NCBI RefSeq assembly: GCF_009712035.1
Contig: NZ_VILB01000011.1
Location: 633,281 to 697,280, forward strand
Direction of reading: 5' to 3'
Source: Anabaena sp. UHCC 0187
Lineage (GTDB): Bacteria > Cyanobacteriota > Cyanobacteriia > Cyanobacteriales > Nostocaceae
DNA: 64,000 bases
In this document: positions 35,860 through 43,668 of the stretch, in pieces
Layout: every line of letters starts with the position of its first letter
Position numbering within the stretch: the stretch's first letter is position 1
Made by a program: the position numbers and the translations under genes
Notes under the pieces: model-generated
The model's input: only the letters and a program-made list of their open reading frames with translations
Told to the model about the DNA's origin: nothing
The model's database searches: none

Positions 35860-35880
35860 AGCCACCCTCTTCAGGTGGCT
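35860..35880 (+). terminator. Intrinsic terminator of glnA
   Basis: AGCCACC (35860-35866) and GGTGGCT (35874-35880) form a 7-pair stem followed by TTCTTTTTCTC, a classic intrinsic terminator 33 bases after the glnA stop. Confidence 0.88.
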
Positions 35881-35914
35881 TTCTTTTTCTCATGATCACA
35901 AATGTTCCAGAAAA

Positions 35915-36115
35915 CTAGCTCATAGCCGCTTGGCTACGTCCATACAGCGTTTGAGTCGCTGGGTCCATCTTACCTTGAATGGGATTCCAGTAGTGAGATA
36001 TTTCTTCATGCAAACCAAGTTCTTGTGCAGCCCGCATCAACATGGATTGTTGACGATTCTTAGCTTGCTGATGTTGACGTACCATTAATTGACGGGCTTT
36101 TTCTTGAATAGACAT
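35915..36115 (-). CDS. gifA: Glutamine synthetase inactivating factor IF7 (GifA)
   Basis: This 66-residue basic, probably intrinsically disordered protein binds and inactivates GlnA when ammonium is plentiful. Its sequence MSIQEKARQLMVRQHQQAKN, the central NRQQSML segment and the C-terminal YWNPIQGK and YGRSQAAMS fit what I remember of IF7 proteins. Several basic residues needed for binding GlnA (Arg and Lys in the first half) are present. It lies tail to tail with glnA, the arrangement I recall for Anabaena PCC 7120. A perfect NtcA-type site lies about 80-95 bases upstream, where NtcA would repress it under nitrogen starvation. AGGAG precedes the ATG. Confidence 0.82.
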   Translation of the reverse strand: MSIQEKARQLMVRQHQQAKNRQQSMLMRAAQELGLHEEISHYWNPIQGKMDPATQTLYGRSQAAMS

Positions 36116-36195
36116 AACACTACGCTCCTTTTAAGTTTATTAATTTAGTGATAGATAATCTTTTATCCTTTCATTTATTAAACTAACAAAAATTC

Positions 36196-36211
36196 TGTAG
36201 CGTAAACTACA
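36196..36211 (-). promoter_or_regulatory. NtcA-binding site upstream of gifA
   Basis: TGTA-N8-TACA is a perfect palindromic NtcA consensus (GTA at 36197-36199, TAC at 36208-36210). It lies 81 bases upstream of the gifA start. NtcA repression of gif genes is established in Synechocystis and Anabaena, so an operator role is likely. Confidence 0.75.
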
Positions 36212-36247
36212 AAATGAAAAAAACGATATAAAACTTCATAAAATTGG

Positions 36248-36336
36248 TTAGTTGTCAGTTGTCAGTTGTTAGTTGTCCGTTGTCCGTTACATAAGAATAT
36301 TTCTCTCCCCAGTCCCCAGTCCCCAGTCCCCAACCC
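36248..36336. repeat. Short tandem repeats GTCAGTT and CCCCAGT
   Basis: Degenerate GTTGTCA/GTTGTCC heptamers run from 36248 to about 36290, and CCCCAGT heptamers from about 36304 to 36333. They end against the 3' end of the dehydrogenase gene. Such STRR arrays are typical of Nostocales intergenic DNA. Confidence 0.8.
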
Positions 36337-37382
36337 TATGGATAGATTAAAATTTTGTAGGTTTCCGCCGTGGGAGCGATGGCTTGGTCTACGGCTTGTG
36401 GTAAATCTTGTAAGGGATAGCGATCGCTAATTAAGGCTTTGACATCAATACGGCGATTAAAAACTATGTCCGCAGATAGGCTTTGTAGACGGTAGGATGA
36501 GCTATAACTGCCCATTAAGTCTATTTCCCGACGGTAGAGAGTATTGGGGTTAATGGGGATTGTCAACTCGTCAGGGAACTCTGCAAAGAAGAGGATTTTT
36601 CCACCTTTGCGAGTGCAGTCTAAAGCTTGGAAAAATGCTTTATCACTGGGAACAGCTAATAAGGTGACATCTACACCCATTCCCCCAGTTAAAGCCTGAA
36701 TTTTGGCAGATAATTCCGGGTCACGGGCATCAAAAGCCGCTTCTGCGCCTACTTCTAGAGCTTTTTCAATTCTAGATGGTAAGAGGTCGGTAGCGATCGC
36801 TTTCGCTCCAAAATACTTCACCAACATCATAAACATTAACCCAATGGGACCTGCACCAGTAACTAATACAGTTTGACCCGGTGCAATTTGGGCTTTTTTA
36901 ACGGCTTTTAAACAGCAATTAGTGGGTTCAACAAAACTCGCCTCTTCAAAACTGATATCATCAGGAATGGGAATTAAACCCCCATTCTCGACAATGTGAC
37001 CTGGAACTTTCACATACTCCGCAAAACCGCCACCACTGGCGTTAAAACCTGCGGTAGTGGAGATATTTTTATAAACATCGCACATGGAAAAATTATCATT
37101 CAAGCAGTAAGCGCAACGCATACATGGTATATGGTGCATCACCGCTACCCGTTGTCCTACTGTCCATCCTTTCACCTGTGAACCAACAGCCGCAATAATT
37201 CCAGCGGTTTCATGTCCAAATATGCGTGGCGGTTCATACAAGGGATAGCGAATCTTTTTAATATCTGACTGACACAAACCTACAACCCGCACCTGTACTA
37301 GAACTTCCTCTGCTTCTAGTGTCGGAACGGGGATTTCCTCGTAGGATAATTGATTTACGCCTCTAAATACTTGTGCTTTCAC
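36336..37382 (-). CDS. Zinc-dependent medium-chain alcohol/polyol dehydrogenase
   Basis: This 348-residue MDR enzyme resembles sorbitol or threonine 3-dehydrogenases. The catalytic zinc region has GLCQSD and GHETAG. The structural zinc is bound by four Cys in CMRCAYCLNDNFSMC. The NAD(P)-binding fold has VTGAGPIGLMFMML. It oxidises a secondary alcohol or polyol, but the substrate cannot be told from sequence. The length is normal. It is transcribed alone, with an STRR array at its 3' end. A decayed symporter fragment lies upstream. Confidence 0.87.
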   Translation of the reverse strand: MKAQVFRGVNQLSYEEIPVPTLEAEEVLVQVRVVGLCQSDIKKIRYPLYEPPRIFGHETAGIIAAVGSQVKGWTVGQRVAVMHHIPCMRCAYCLNDNFSMCDVYKNISTTAGFNASGGGFAEYVKVPGHIVENGGLIPIPDDISFEEASFVEPTNCCLKAVKKAQIAPGQTVLVTGAGPIGLMFMMLVKYFGAKAIATDLLPSRIEKALEVGAEAAFDARDPELSAKIQALTGGMGVDVTLLAVPSDKAFFQALDCTRKGGKILFFAEFPDELTIPINPNTLYRREIDLMGSYSSSYRLQSLSADIVFNRRIDVKALISDRYPLQDLPQAVDQAIAPTAETYKILIYP

Positions 37383-37423
37383 GTTGGTTTTTTATTATTC
37401 AACGTTACTAGATTTAACATTTT

Positions 37424-37576
37424 GTGGTGAATTCAGCCCCTTTCCCCCTGAAAAATCTGGGATTAGTCACTATTCCCCTGGCGTTCATTGTCGGGATTGT
37501 TGTATCTTTATGGAAATCGGAAAGACAAGCATTAGAAGAATTTGCGGAAGTTGAAATCGGTAATTTATTTACCTAA
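37424..37576 (+). pseudogene. C-terminal remnant of a sodium:solute (acetate-type) symporter
   Basis: An open segment of about 50 codons ends in a stop at 37574. It reads NLGLVTIPLAFIVGIVV followed by EEFAEVEIGNL, like the last helix and tail of ActP-type symporters (IPLGF, then KFAEMEVR). An in-frame stop at 37415 and the absence of the rest of the transporter show it is a remnant. It overlaps the last 12 bases of the convergent TPR gene. Confidence 0.55.
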
Positions 37577-38407
37577 TTCTTCCATATTCTTCATTGCTTG
37601 TTGATACAAATCTTTATTTCCTTCCTTATCAAAAATAGCTGCTGCTCGTTGTAAGTCTTTTAATGCTCCTGTTTTATCTCCAGTTGCAGCATAGGCGTTA
37701 CCACGATTATTAAAGGCAGCACCGAAATTAGGATTAATCCGAACAGCTTCATCATAATCAGATATTGCCTTTTGCTGTTCTCCCCTTGCTGCATAAGCAT
37801 TGCCTCGATTATTATAAGCTACAGCATATTCTTGATTGATGCGAATCGCTTGAGTATAGTCTTCTAACGCCCCGTTTTTATCACCTTGGTTGGCACGGGC
37901 GTTACCTCTGTTATTGTAAACTTCGGCATATTTAGGCGTAATACTAATCGCTTGATTATAATCCGCAATTGCTCTTCTATAATCTCGTATAGATGCAAAA
38001 GCATTGCCACGATTATTGTAAGCTTCGGCATCATTAGGGTTCAGACGTAATGCCTGATTATAATCCGCAATTGCCCCTTCTTTATTGCCAGTATCAAAAT
38101 ACACTAATCCTCGACCTTTAAATGCTGGTGCATATTGAGGATTAAGACTAATTGATTTACTATAAGCAGCAATAGCCGCTTGGAAATTACCTTTAAGATG
38201 TTGAGTTTGTCCCTGAACATAAAATTCCCCAGCTTTAGATGTTTGTCCTATCTGTGGATTTGGGGTACTTCCTCCTCTTTCTGTCACTAAGACATCTTGA
38301 TTATTACTGCAAGAAACGCAAATAATACCGCTAAAAATGGTAAACATCGCTATATTGAATGCTCTGTTTAACCCTCGCTGTTTTTGTGTCAATAACTGCC
38401 ATTTCAT
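37565..38407 (-). CDS. TPR-repeat lipoprotein
   Basis: This 280-residue protein has an N-terminal hydrophobic segment (about 15-33) ending in a lipobox-like ICVSC. After a short linker come about five to six tetratricopeptide repeats (about residues 60-270) with the recurring AYNNRGNAYA and AIADYNQAI patterns. It is probably a membrane-anchored, periplasm- or lumen-facing protein-interaction scaffold. TPR number and sequence do not fix a partner. The start is supported by the signal segment. Confidence 0.82.
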   Translation of the reverse strand: MKWQLLTQKQRGLNRAFNIAMFTIFSGIICVSCSNNQDVLVTERGGSTPNPQIGQTSKAGEFYVQGQTQHLKGNFQAAIAAYSKSISLNPQYAPAFKGRGLVYFDTGNKEGAIADYNQALRLNPNDAEAYNNRGNAFASIRDYRRAIADYNQAISITPKYAEVYNNRGNARANQGDKNGALEDYTQAIRINQEYAVAYNNRGNAYAARGEQQKAISDYDEAVRINPNFGAAFNNRGNAYAATGDKTGALKDLQRAAAIFDKEGNKDLYQQAMKNMEELGK

Positions 38408-38713
38408 AATTTACTATAAATCGTCATTATGCCTGGAGTAAATCATTCACTAAATACTTTCTTACTTCTCCAATATTCTAGCTTTTTGATTAATATTCAA
38501 GCCAAACAACGAGATTTCCTGACGTTATCTTGAATTAATAAATAAAATTATATTTGGCTAATCGCCGGATATTAGTAAATATTTAAAATAAAATCTTTTA
38601 TATCTACATTTATATTATTACTAGATTACTGCTGATAATTCTGTTAATTTTGTTAACACTTTCAAGAAATTTTTTATACCAGCACCAGGATTTATTTTTT
38701 ATTATTGTGATTA
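38408..38713. other. Intergenic region without recognisable gene
   Basis: This 306-base AT-rich spacer between two minus-strand genes has no open frame or strong hairpin that I can support. Confidence 0.5.
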
Positions 38714-39628
38714 TTAATCTTCTTCACTTTCTTGATTTTTAGAAGTTATTTTCCAATAAGTATTTGTATCAACATTTACAGATAATTTTTCTAGATTTCT
38801 TCCTAGATTTTTCCGGATATCCTCGGTCAAATTAATTGTAAAATCTAACTCAATACCTTGATTCTCTACCAAATCTACCAAGTCTTGAAACTGAGCTTTG
38901 ACAGTTTTTCGTTGATAACTTGTGAGTTTGCAAGATGATGTTTCTGAAATATTCTGTGCTAACATCGCTTGTTTGACTCGTTCTTGCAAATGCTCAAATT
39001 CTGACTTAAGTATTTTTTGTCGCTGTTCAATTTCTATATATCTAGCAGTCAATAAACTTAGATCTTCCTGATTTGGATCTACGATTAGATTTGATTCTAA
39101 TTCCAATAACTGTAAATGTACTTGAGCTAAATAAATACAATCAAGATAAGCATATTCTATTTGTGCTTCAGTTAATGGTCTTATTCCCCAATTACTCCTT
39201 TGTTCTTGTTTATCAATATCATGAAAATTACAAAGTTCAGTAGCTAGAGTTTTCAGTTGATAATTAGGGACTGGGAGGAGATAGGCAGGTATTTTTTTCG
39301 CCATTTCCAAGGTACAAGTAATATTTTTGACTTTTTTACCTCCCAAATATTTCACATCATAACGAGCATTATGAAAAACTTTTTCAATAACATCATTAGC
39401 CATAATCCTCTCCACAAAATCAGCAATCACATCTGATTTATCGAGAACATCTAATAAATAAACACTATTACCAGTCATATCTTCAGGATTATCCAAAACC
39501 TGAATTAGTGATAACCTCGGATTACGAGTTTGATAATCAGCAACTTCTGTATCTATCCACAGAGTTTTAGCTTTGCCATGTTCAGTAATTAGGGAACAAA
39601 TTTCCCCAGCAGTAGTAAGATAAGGCAT
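38714..39628 (-). CDS. Ribonuclease D-like 3'-5' exonuclease
   Basis: This 304-residue DEDDy-type exonuclease has motif I WIDTEVADY, motif II FHNARYDVKYLG and motif III YAYLDCIYL with the Tyr four residues before the last Asp. The exonuclease domain covers about residues 20-190. The C-terminal 110 residues are helical and may stand in for the HRDC region of RNase D, though no clear HRDC is seen. It acts on structured RNA such as tRNA precursors. It is divergent from an MDR oxidoreductase gene about 180 bases away. Confidence 0.85.
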   Translation of the reverse strand: MPYLTTAGEICSLITEHGKAKTLWIDTEVADYQTRNPRLSLIQVLDNPEDMTGNSVYLLDVLDKSDVIADFVERIMANDVIEKVFHNARYDVKYLGGKKVKNITCTLEMAKKIPAYLLPVPNYQLKTLATELCNFHDIDKQEQRSNWGIRPLTEAQIEYAYLDCIYLAQVHLQLLELESNLIVDPNQEDLSLLTARYIEIEQRQKILKSEFEHLQERVKQAMLAQNISETSSCKLTSYQRKTVKAQFQDLVDLVENQGIELDFTINLTEDIRKNLGRNLEKLSVNVDTNTYWKITSKNQESEED

Positions 39629-39808
39629 TGGTAAATGTCGGGAAGTGTAAATGAGTGATAGCTTCCCAAAGTAACATTTTATGACTAATCATGCTGGCAA
39701 GTGCTGCCCCATCATTATCATGATTTTTGTGAATAACTGCTGCCAATTTGCCAAAATACTTCTCCTGACGGATATTCTTGCGTTTGAAAACTGCTAATCT
39801 CAACACCT

Positions 39809-40837
39809 ATGAACAAATTGATAAATCGTCAGTGGCGCTTAGTTGCTCGTCCTGTTGGGGATATTAAGAGCAGTGACTTTGAGTATCGAGAAGAACCAAT
39901 TCCTCATCTCCAAAATGGTGAAGTGCTGGTACGCAATATCTATCTTTCCTTAGATCCTACCAATCGGATTTGGATGAGCGATCGCCCCCAGTATATGCCA
40001 CCTGTGGAACTAGGACAAGTGATGCGTGGTTTGGTTTTAGGTGTAGTTGAAGAATCTCAAAATCCCAATTTTCAAGCTGGGGATCTGGTTTCAGGACTCC
40101 TAGGATGGCAAGATTATGCCATAGTATCTTCCCAAAACCTCTTTTCCTTAACAAAATTACCCAAACCTTTACCAGTTCCCCTAACTGCCTTTTTAGGTCC
40201 TTTGAGTTTTATTGGTTGTACTGCCTACTTTGGGCTAATAGATATTGGTAAACCCCAAGCTGGAGAAACTGTAGTTGTCTCAGCCGCAGCCGGTGCAGTA
40301 GGTTCTATTGTCGGCCAAATTGCTAAAATTAAAGGTTGTCGCGTCGTAGGTATCACTGGTTCAGACGAGAAATGTCAATGGCTGTTAGAAGAACTAGGTT
40401 TTGATGCCGCAATTAACTATAAAACCGCCGATTTAATCCCCGCATTAGCTGAATCATGCCCCAACGGGATTGATGTATATTTTGAGAATGTTGGCGGTTC
40501 AATTCTTGATGCTGTATTAACACAGGTAAACTTAAACGCCCGCATTCCCCTCTGCGGTTTAATTTCCACTTATAATGCTCAAAAACCTGTACCGGGCCCC
40601 TATAATTTTAGCCAAATTTTAATGCGGCGTGTACTAGTTAAGGGGTTTATTGTCACTGATTATCTTCAGCAATGGGATATTGCTTTTCGGGACATGGGGA
40701 AATGGTTACAAGAAGGGAAGATTAAATATACTGAAGAAATCGTTGCAGGCTTAGAAAATGCCCCAACGGCGATTCTTAAACTTTTTGATGGTAATAAAAT
40801 AGGAAAACTGATTGTAAAAATTGCTGAAGAACCTTAA
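39809..40837 (+). CDS. Zinc-independent NADP-dependent oxidoreductase (MDR, CurA/LTB4DH-like)
   Basis: This 342-residue enzyme of the quinone-oxidoreductase/LTB4 12-hydroxydehydrogenase group begins QWRLVARPVGDIKSSDFEY. It carries LSLDPTNRIWM, the nucleotide-binding VSAAAGAVGSIVGQIAKIKG and FENVGGSILDAVL. No zinc ligands are present. Such enzymes reduce alpha,beta-unsaturated ketones or aldehydes; the cellular substrate is unknown. It is a single gene with a 14-pair inverted repeat downstream. Confidence 0.88.
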   Translation: MNKLINRQWRLVARPVGDIKSSDFEYREEPIPHLQNGEVLVRNIYLSLDPTNRIWMSDRPQYMPPVELGQVMRGLVLGVVEESQNPNFQAGDLVSGLLGWQDYAIVSSQNLFSLTKLPKPLPVPLTAFLGPLSFIGCTAYFGLIDIGKPQAGETVVVSAAAGAVGSIVGQIAKIKGCRVVGITGSDEKCQWLLEELGFDAAINYKTADLIPALAESCPNGIDVYFENVGGSILDAVLTQVNLNARIPLCGLISTYNAQKPVPGPYNFSQILMRRVLVKGFIVTDYLQQWDIAFRDMGKWLQEGKIKYTEEIVAGLENAPTAILKLFDGNKIGKLIVKIAEEP

Positions 40838-40923
40838 TAACACCATACGTCACTGGGTGCTAAATCCCCCACACGGCTTACCCTTTGGGAATGCTAAAGC
40901 GTAAATTCCCAGATTAAAAGACA

Positions 40924-40960
40924 TTGACACCTAAAAACTTTTTGAATTTTTAGGTGTCAA
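40924..40960. repeat. Strong 14-pair inverted repeat
   Basis: TTGACACCTAAAAA (40924-40937) and TTTTTAGGTGTCAA (40947-40960) are exact reverse complements around a 9-base loop. They lie about 90 bases past the oxidoreductase stop. It may act as a terminator, but it has no clean T-run beyond the stem. Confidence 0.65.
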
Positions 40961-40978
40961 TTCCGGGGTTTTCAGCCT

Positions 40979-40996
40979 ATTTTCTGATCAGAAAAT
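40979..40996. repeat. 18-base perfect palindrome
   Basis: ATTTTCTGATCAGAAAAT is its own reverse complement. It lies between the 14-pair inverted repeat and the terminator of the RNA-binding protein gene. It may be an operator or a repeat. Confidence 0.5.
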
Positions 40997-41004
40997 TTTC
41001 CATT

Positions 41005-41036
41005 AAAAAAGCCCAGGCATTTATTCCTGAGCTTTT
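41005..41036 (-). terminator. Intrinsic terminator of the RNA-binding protein gene
   Basis: On the minus strand AAAAGCTCAGG pairs with CCTGGGCTTTT, followed by a T run. It sits about 55 bases past the stop of the RRM gene. Confidence 0.75.
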
Positions 41037-41090
41037 GTCAAACCTAGTTATCCTCAAGGCAGATATTTATCCACCTTAAATCTCTGAATA

Positions 41091-41408
41091 TTAGTAGCGG
41101 TTACGGTTTCCACCACCGAAGTTTCCACCACCACCACGGTTTCCACCACCAAAAGAACCACGGTCTTCTCTGGGTTTAGCCTTGTTCACTTTCAAGTCAC
41201 GTCCCATCCACTCAGCACCATCAAGGGCTTCAATGGCTTTTTCTTCTTCTGCATCTGAATCCATTTCTACAAAACCGAAACCGCGCATTTTGCCTGTTTC
41301 CCGGTCAGTAGGTAATTGAACACGTTTTACAGTACCATATTCTGCAAAAACTGCACTTAAAGTATCTTGGGTAACGTCATAAGAGAGGTTGCCTACATAA
41401 ATTGACAT
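41091..41408 (-). CDS. RRM-type RNA-binding protein with Gly-rich tail
   Basis: This 105-residue protein has a single RNA recognition motif (about 1-80) with RNP2 IYVGNLSY and RNP1 RGFGFVEM. A Gly/Asn/Arg-rich tail of about 22 residues follows. It belongs to the cyanobacterial Rbp family, of which Gly-tailed members are often cold-induced. It probably binds single-stranded RNA or DNA in the cytoplasm or at the thylakoid. The 360-base upstream region with a long palindrome is compatible with post-transcriptional cold control, but this is inference. Confidence 0.92.
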   Translation of the reverse strand: MSIYVGNLSYDVTQDTLSAVFAEYGTVKRVQLPTDRETGKMRGFGFVEMDSDAEEEKAIEALDGAEWMGRDLKVNKAKPREDRGSFGGGNRGGGGNFGGGNRNRY

Positions 41409-41768
41409 AGATTTTCTCCAAAATCATAAGAGTGTAGAGATTTAGATTTCGGAGAAAAGTCTGTAAATACCAAAGGGAAAAAGCCTATCAATACTAAAAA
41501 CAAACGTGGTCCACCGAATTACTTCTCGATTTCCATTATGGCATAAAAAATGGATATGTAGCTGGGTAAATTATAAAATTTTTTATAATTTTGTTCCCGA
41601 CTCAACCAGTAATCCCATAATCAGATTTTCTGTGTATTTTCTCATTATACTGAGTTTAGTGAATTTAAAGCCGGGATAATCATCTATTTTCGTCGTTTTA
41701 CGCAATTTAGACTAAGTATAAAATTATAGATACTGAATCTGAAGGCTCAATTTTAGGTTTTTCTGTCC
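41409..41768. other. Divergent region upstream of the RRM gene
   Basis: This 360-base AT-rich spacer contains an 11-pair inverted repeat at 41568-41591. No gene is seen. The promoter and a possibly long leader of the RRM gene must lie here. Confidence 0.5.
41568..41591. repeat. AT-rich inverted repeat upstream of RRM gene
   Basis: AAATTATAAAA and TTTTATAATTT are exact reverse complements around two T residues, 160 bases upstream of the RRM start codon. Confidence 0.55.
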
Positions 41769-42215
41769 ATGTTGCACTTTAAACATTTCTCAATCATCAA
41801 CGCACCAGTAGAAGTAGTTTGGAAATTCCACGAAAGACCAGACATTCTCCAAATACTCACCCCACCTTGGCAACCTTTACAAGTAGTCAGACGGGAAGGA
41901 GGACTAAGTGCAGGGGCAATTACAGAATTTCGTCTTTTTCTAGGACTCTTACCCTTAACCTGGTTAGCGCGTCACACAGACTATGAACAATATCGTCTGT
42001 TTACTGATGAACAGATATCTGGACCCTTTGAGTCCTGGGTACATCGTCATGAGTTTACAGAAGAAAATGGAAAAACTAAATTAACCGATAATATCAACTA
42101 TTCTATACCTGGTGGTGATGGAGTGGAATTTATGAGTGGTTGGTTAGTACAAGCACAGCTAGAAGCCATGTTTCGCTATCGGCATTATGTAACTAAGCGC
42201 GAATGTGAAAAGTGA
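41769..42215 (+). CDS. SRPBCC-fold protein (START/polyketide cyclase-like)
   Basis: This 148-residue single-domain protein has an SRPBCC pattern: INAPVEVVWKFHERPDILQ at the start, a beta-sheet core, and a C-terminal long helix (VQAQLEAMFRYRHYVTK). HEFTEENGKTKLTDNINY is typical of the small ligand-binding group often annotated as cyclase or cell-division inhibitor-like. The ligand is unknown. It is convergent with psbA, sharing a terminator. Confidence 0.8.
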   Translation: MLHFKHFSIINAPVEVVWKFHERPDILQILTPPWQPLQVVRREGGLSAGAITEFRLFLGLLPLTWLARHTDYEQYRLFTDEQISGPFESWVHRHEFTEENGKTKLTDNINYSIPGGDGVEFMSGWLVQAQLEAMFRYRHYVTKRECEK

Positions 42216-42224
42216 ACACAAAAA

Positions 42225-42250
42225 AAACGCTCTCCACACGGAGGGCGTTT
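42225..42250. terminator. Bidirectional intrinsic terminator (SRPBCC gene and psbA)
   Basis: AAACGCTCTCC (42225-42235) pairs with GGAGGGCGTTT (42240-42250) with one G-T wobble around an ACAC loop. A-runs and T-runs lie on both sides. It is placed between two convergent stops. Confidence 0.88.
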
Positions 42251-42268
42251 CTTATTTAACTAAACTTA

Positions 42269-43351
42269 TTAACCGTTGATTGCAGGAGCAGTTAGAGCAA
42301 CAGGAGCAACATCAGCAGCAGCCAAGTCTAGAGGGAAGTTGTGAGCGTTGCGCTCGTGCATTACTTCCATACCTAGGTTAGCGCGGTTGATTACGTCAGC
42401 CCATGTAGCAATGACGCGACCTTGAGAATCAATAATGGATTGGTTGAAGTTGAAACCGTTCAAGTTGAAAGCCATTGTGCTTACACCCAAAGCTGTGAAC
42501 CAGATACCGATTACAGGCCAAGCAGCTAGTAAGAAGTGTAGTTGACGGCTGTTGTTGAAGGAAGCGTATTGGAAGATTAAGCGACCGAAGTAACCGTGGG
42601 CTGCAACGATGTTATAGGTTTCTTCTTCTTGACCGAATTTATAACCGTAGTTTTGTGATTCGTTTTCGGTTGTTTCCTTAACTAAGGAAGAAGTTACTAG
42701 TGAACCGTGCATTGCAGAGAACAAAGAACCACCGAAGACACCAGCTACACCTAACATATGGAAGGGGTGCATCAAGATGTTGTGTTCTGCTTGGAACACG
42801 ATCATGAAGTTGAATGTTCCAGAGATACCCAAAGGCATACCGTCAGAGAATGAACCTTGACCGATGGGGTAGATGAGGAATACTGCGGTAGCTGCTGCTA
42901 CAGGTGCGGAGAATGCTAGGCAAATCCAAGGACGCATTCCTAAGCGGTAAGAAAGTTCCCATTCACGACCGAGGTAGCAGAATACGCCGATTAAGAAGTG
43001 GAATACTACTAGTTGGTAAGGACCGCCGTTATACAACCACTCATCTAAGGAAGCAGCTTCCCAAATAGGGTAGAAGTGTAAACCGATAGCGTTAGAAGAA
43101 GGAACAACTGCACCAGAGATGATGTTGTTTCCGTAAATCAAAGAACCTGCAACTGGTTCGCGGATACCGTCAATGTCAACGGGAGGCGCAGCAATGAAAG
43201 CGATAATGAAGCAGGTGGTAGCAGCTAATAGAGTAGGGATCATTAGTACACCGAACCAACCGATGTATAAACGATTGTCTGTGCTGGTGATCCACTCACA
43301 AAAGCGGTCCCAGACGTTAGCACTTTCGCGCTGCTGTAAGGTTGTGGTCAT
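42269..43351 (-). CDS. psbA: Photosystem II D1 protein, high-light (Glu130) form
   Basis: This 360-residue D1 protein of the PSII reaction centre has five membrane helices. Checked residues: Tyr161, Asp170, His190, His198, His215, Ser264, His272, His332, Glu333, His337, Asp342 and the processing site after Ala344. Position 130 is Glu ([10 protein letters not shown]), the mark of the high-light D1:2 type, whereas low-light D1:1 has Gln. The 16-residue C-terminal extension is removed by CtpA. The promoter is clear upstream. Nostocales carry several psbA copies; only one is in this window. Confidence 0.98.
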   Translation of the reverse strand: MTTTLQQRESANVWDRFCEWITSTDNRLYIGWFGVLMIPTLLAATTCFIIAFIAAPPVDIDGIREPVAGSLIYGNNIISGAVVPSSNAIGLHFYPIWEAASLDEWLYNGGPYQLVVFHFLIGVFCYLGREWELSYRLGMRPWICLAFSAPVAAATAVFLIYPIGQGSFSDGMPLGISGTFNFMIVFQAEHNILMHPFHMLGVAGVFGGSLFSAMHGSLVTSSLVKETTENESQNYGYKFGQEEETYNIVAAHGYFGRLIFQYASFNNSRQLHFLLAAWPVIGIWFTALGVSTMAFNLNGFNFNQSIIDSQGRVIATWADVINRANLGMEVMHERNAHNFPLDLAAADVAPVALTAPAING

Positions 43352-43668
43352 GTGTTTATAATTGCGTTTGAGTTATGTATGTTTTGGTAGGTGTTTCTAC
43401 CTCATGAATTTATATTAAGCCTTATGTTTCGATTTGTAAAGGGGTTTTCGTAATATTTTTTAATAAATCTTTTACAGCGAGTCATCTTCAGAGCAATAAA
43501 CTAGATATAGTAAGCTTTTCAAGCATTAATATTTTTGTAACAAGTTTTCATTTTCTCGCAACCTAACTTATCACTGGATTCCTAAAGTCCTAAAGTCCTA
43601 ATTCCTTCTGACTCCTGACTCCTAATTCCTTCTGACTCCTGACTTCTGACTCCTGACTCCCACTATAT
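43352..43668. other. psbA promoter region and CTCCTGA repeats
   Basis: This 317-base divergent spacer holds the psbA leader and promoter and, at about 43585-43660, short repeats built from CTAAAGTC and GACTCCT units. They run up to the cofG start. Confidence 0.6.
43412..43440 (-). promoter_or_regulatory. sigma70-type promoter of psbA
   Basis: On the minus strand, TTTACA (43440-43435) and TAATAT (43417-43412) are separated by 17 bases, about 60 bases before the psbA ATG. Strong constitutive-type spacing and sequence fit a highly expressed psbA. Confidence 0.65.

Noticed and set aside
35828-36088. 86-codon plus-strand frame after glnA
   Set aside because: It begins directly at the glnA stop, spans the glnA terminator and is antisense to gifA, which has a strong family match.
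39582-39806. 74-codon minus-strand frame upstream of the RNase D-like gene
   Set aside because: It overlaps the start of the RNase D gene in another frame and has no domain; it could be a remnant but cannot be supported.
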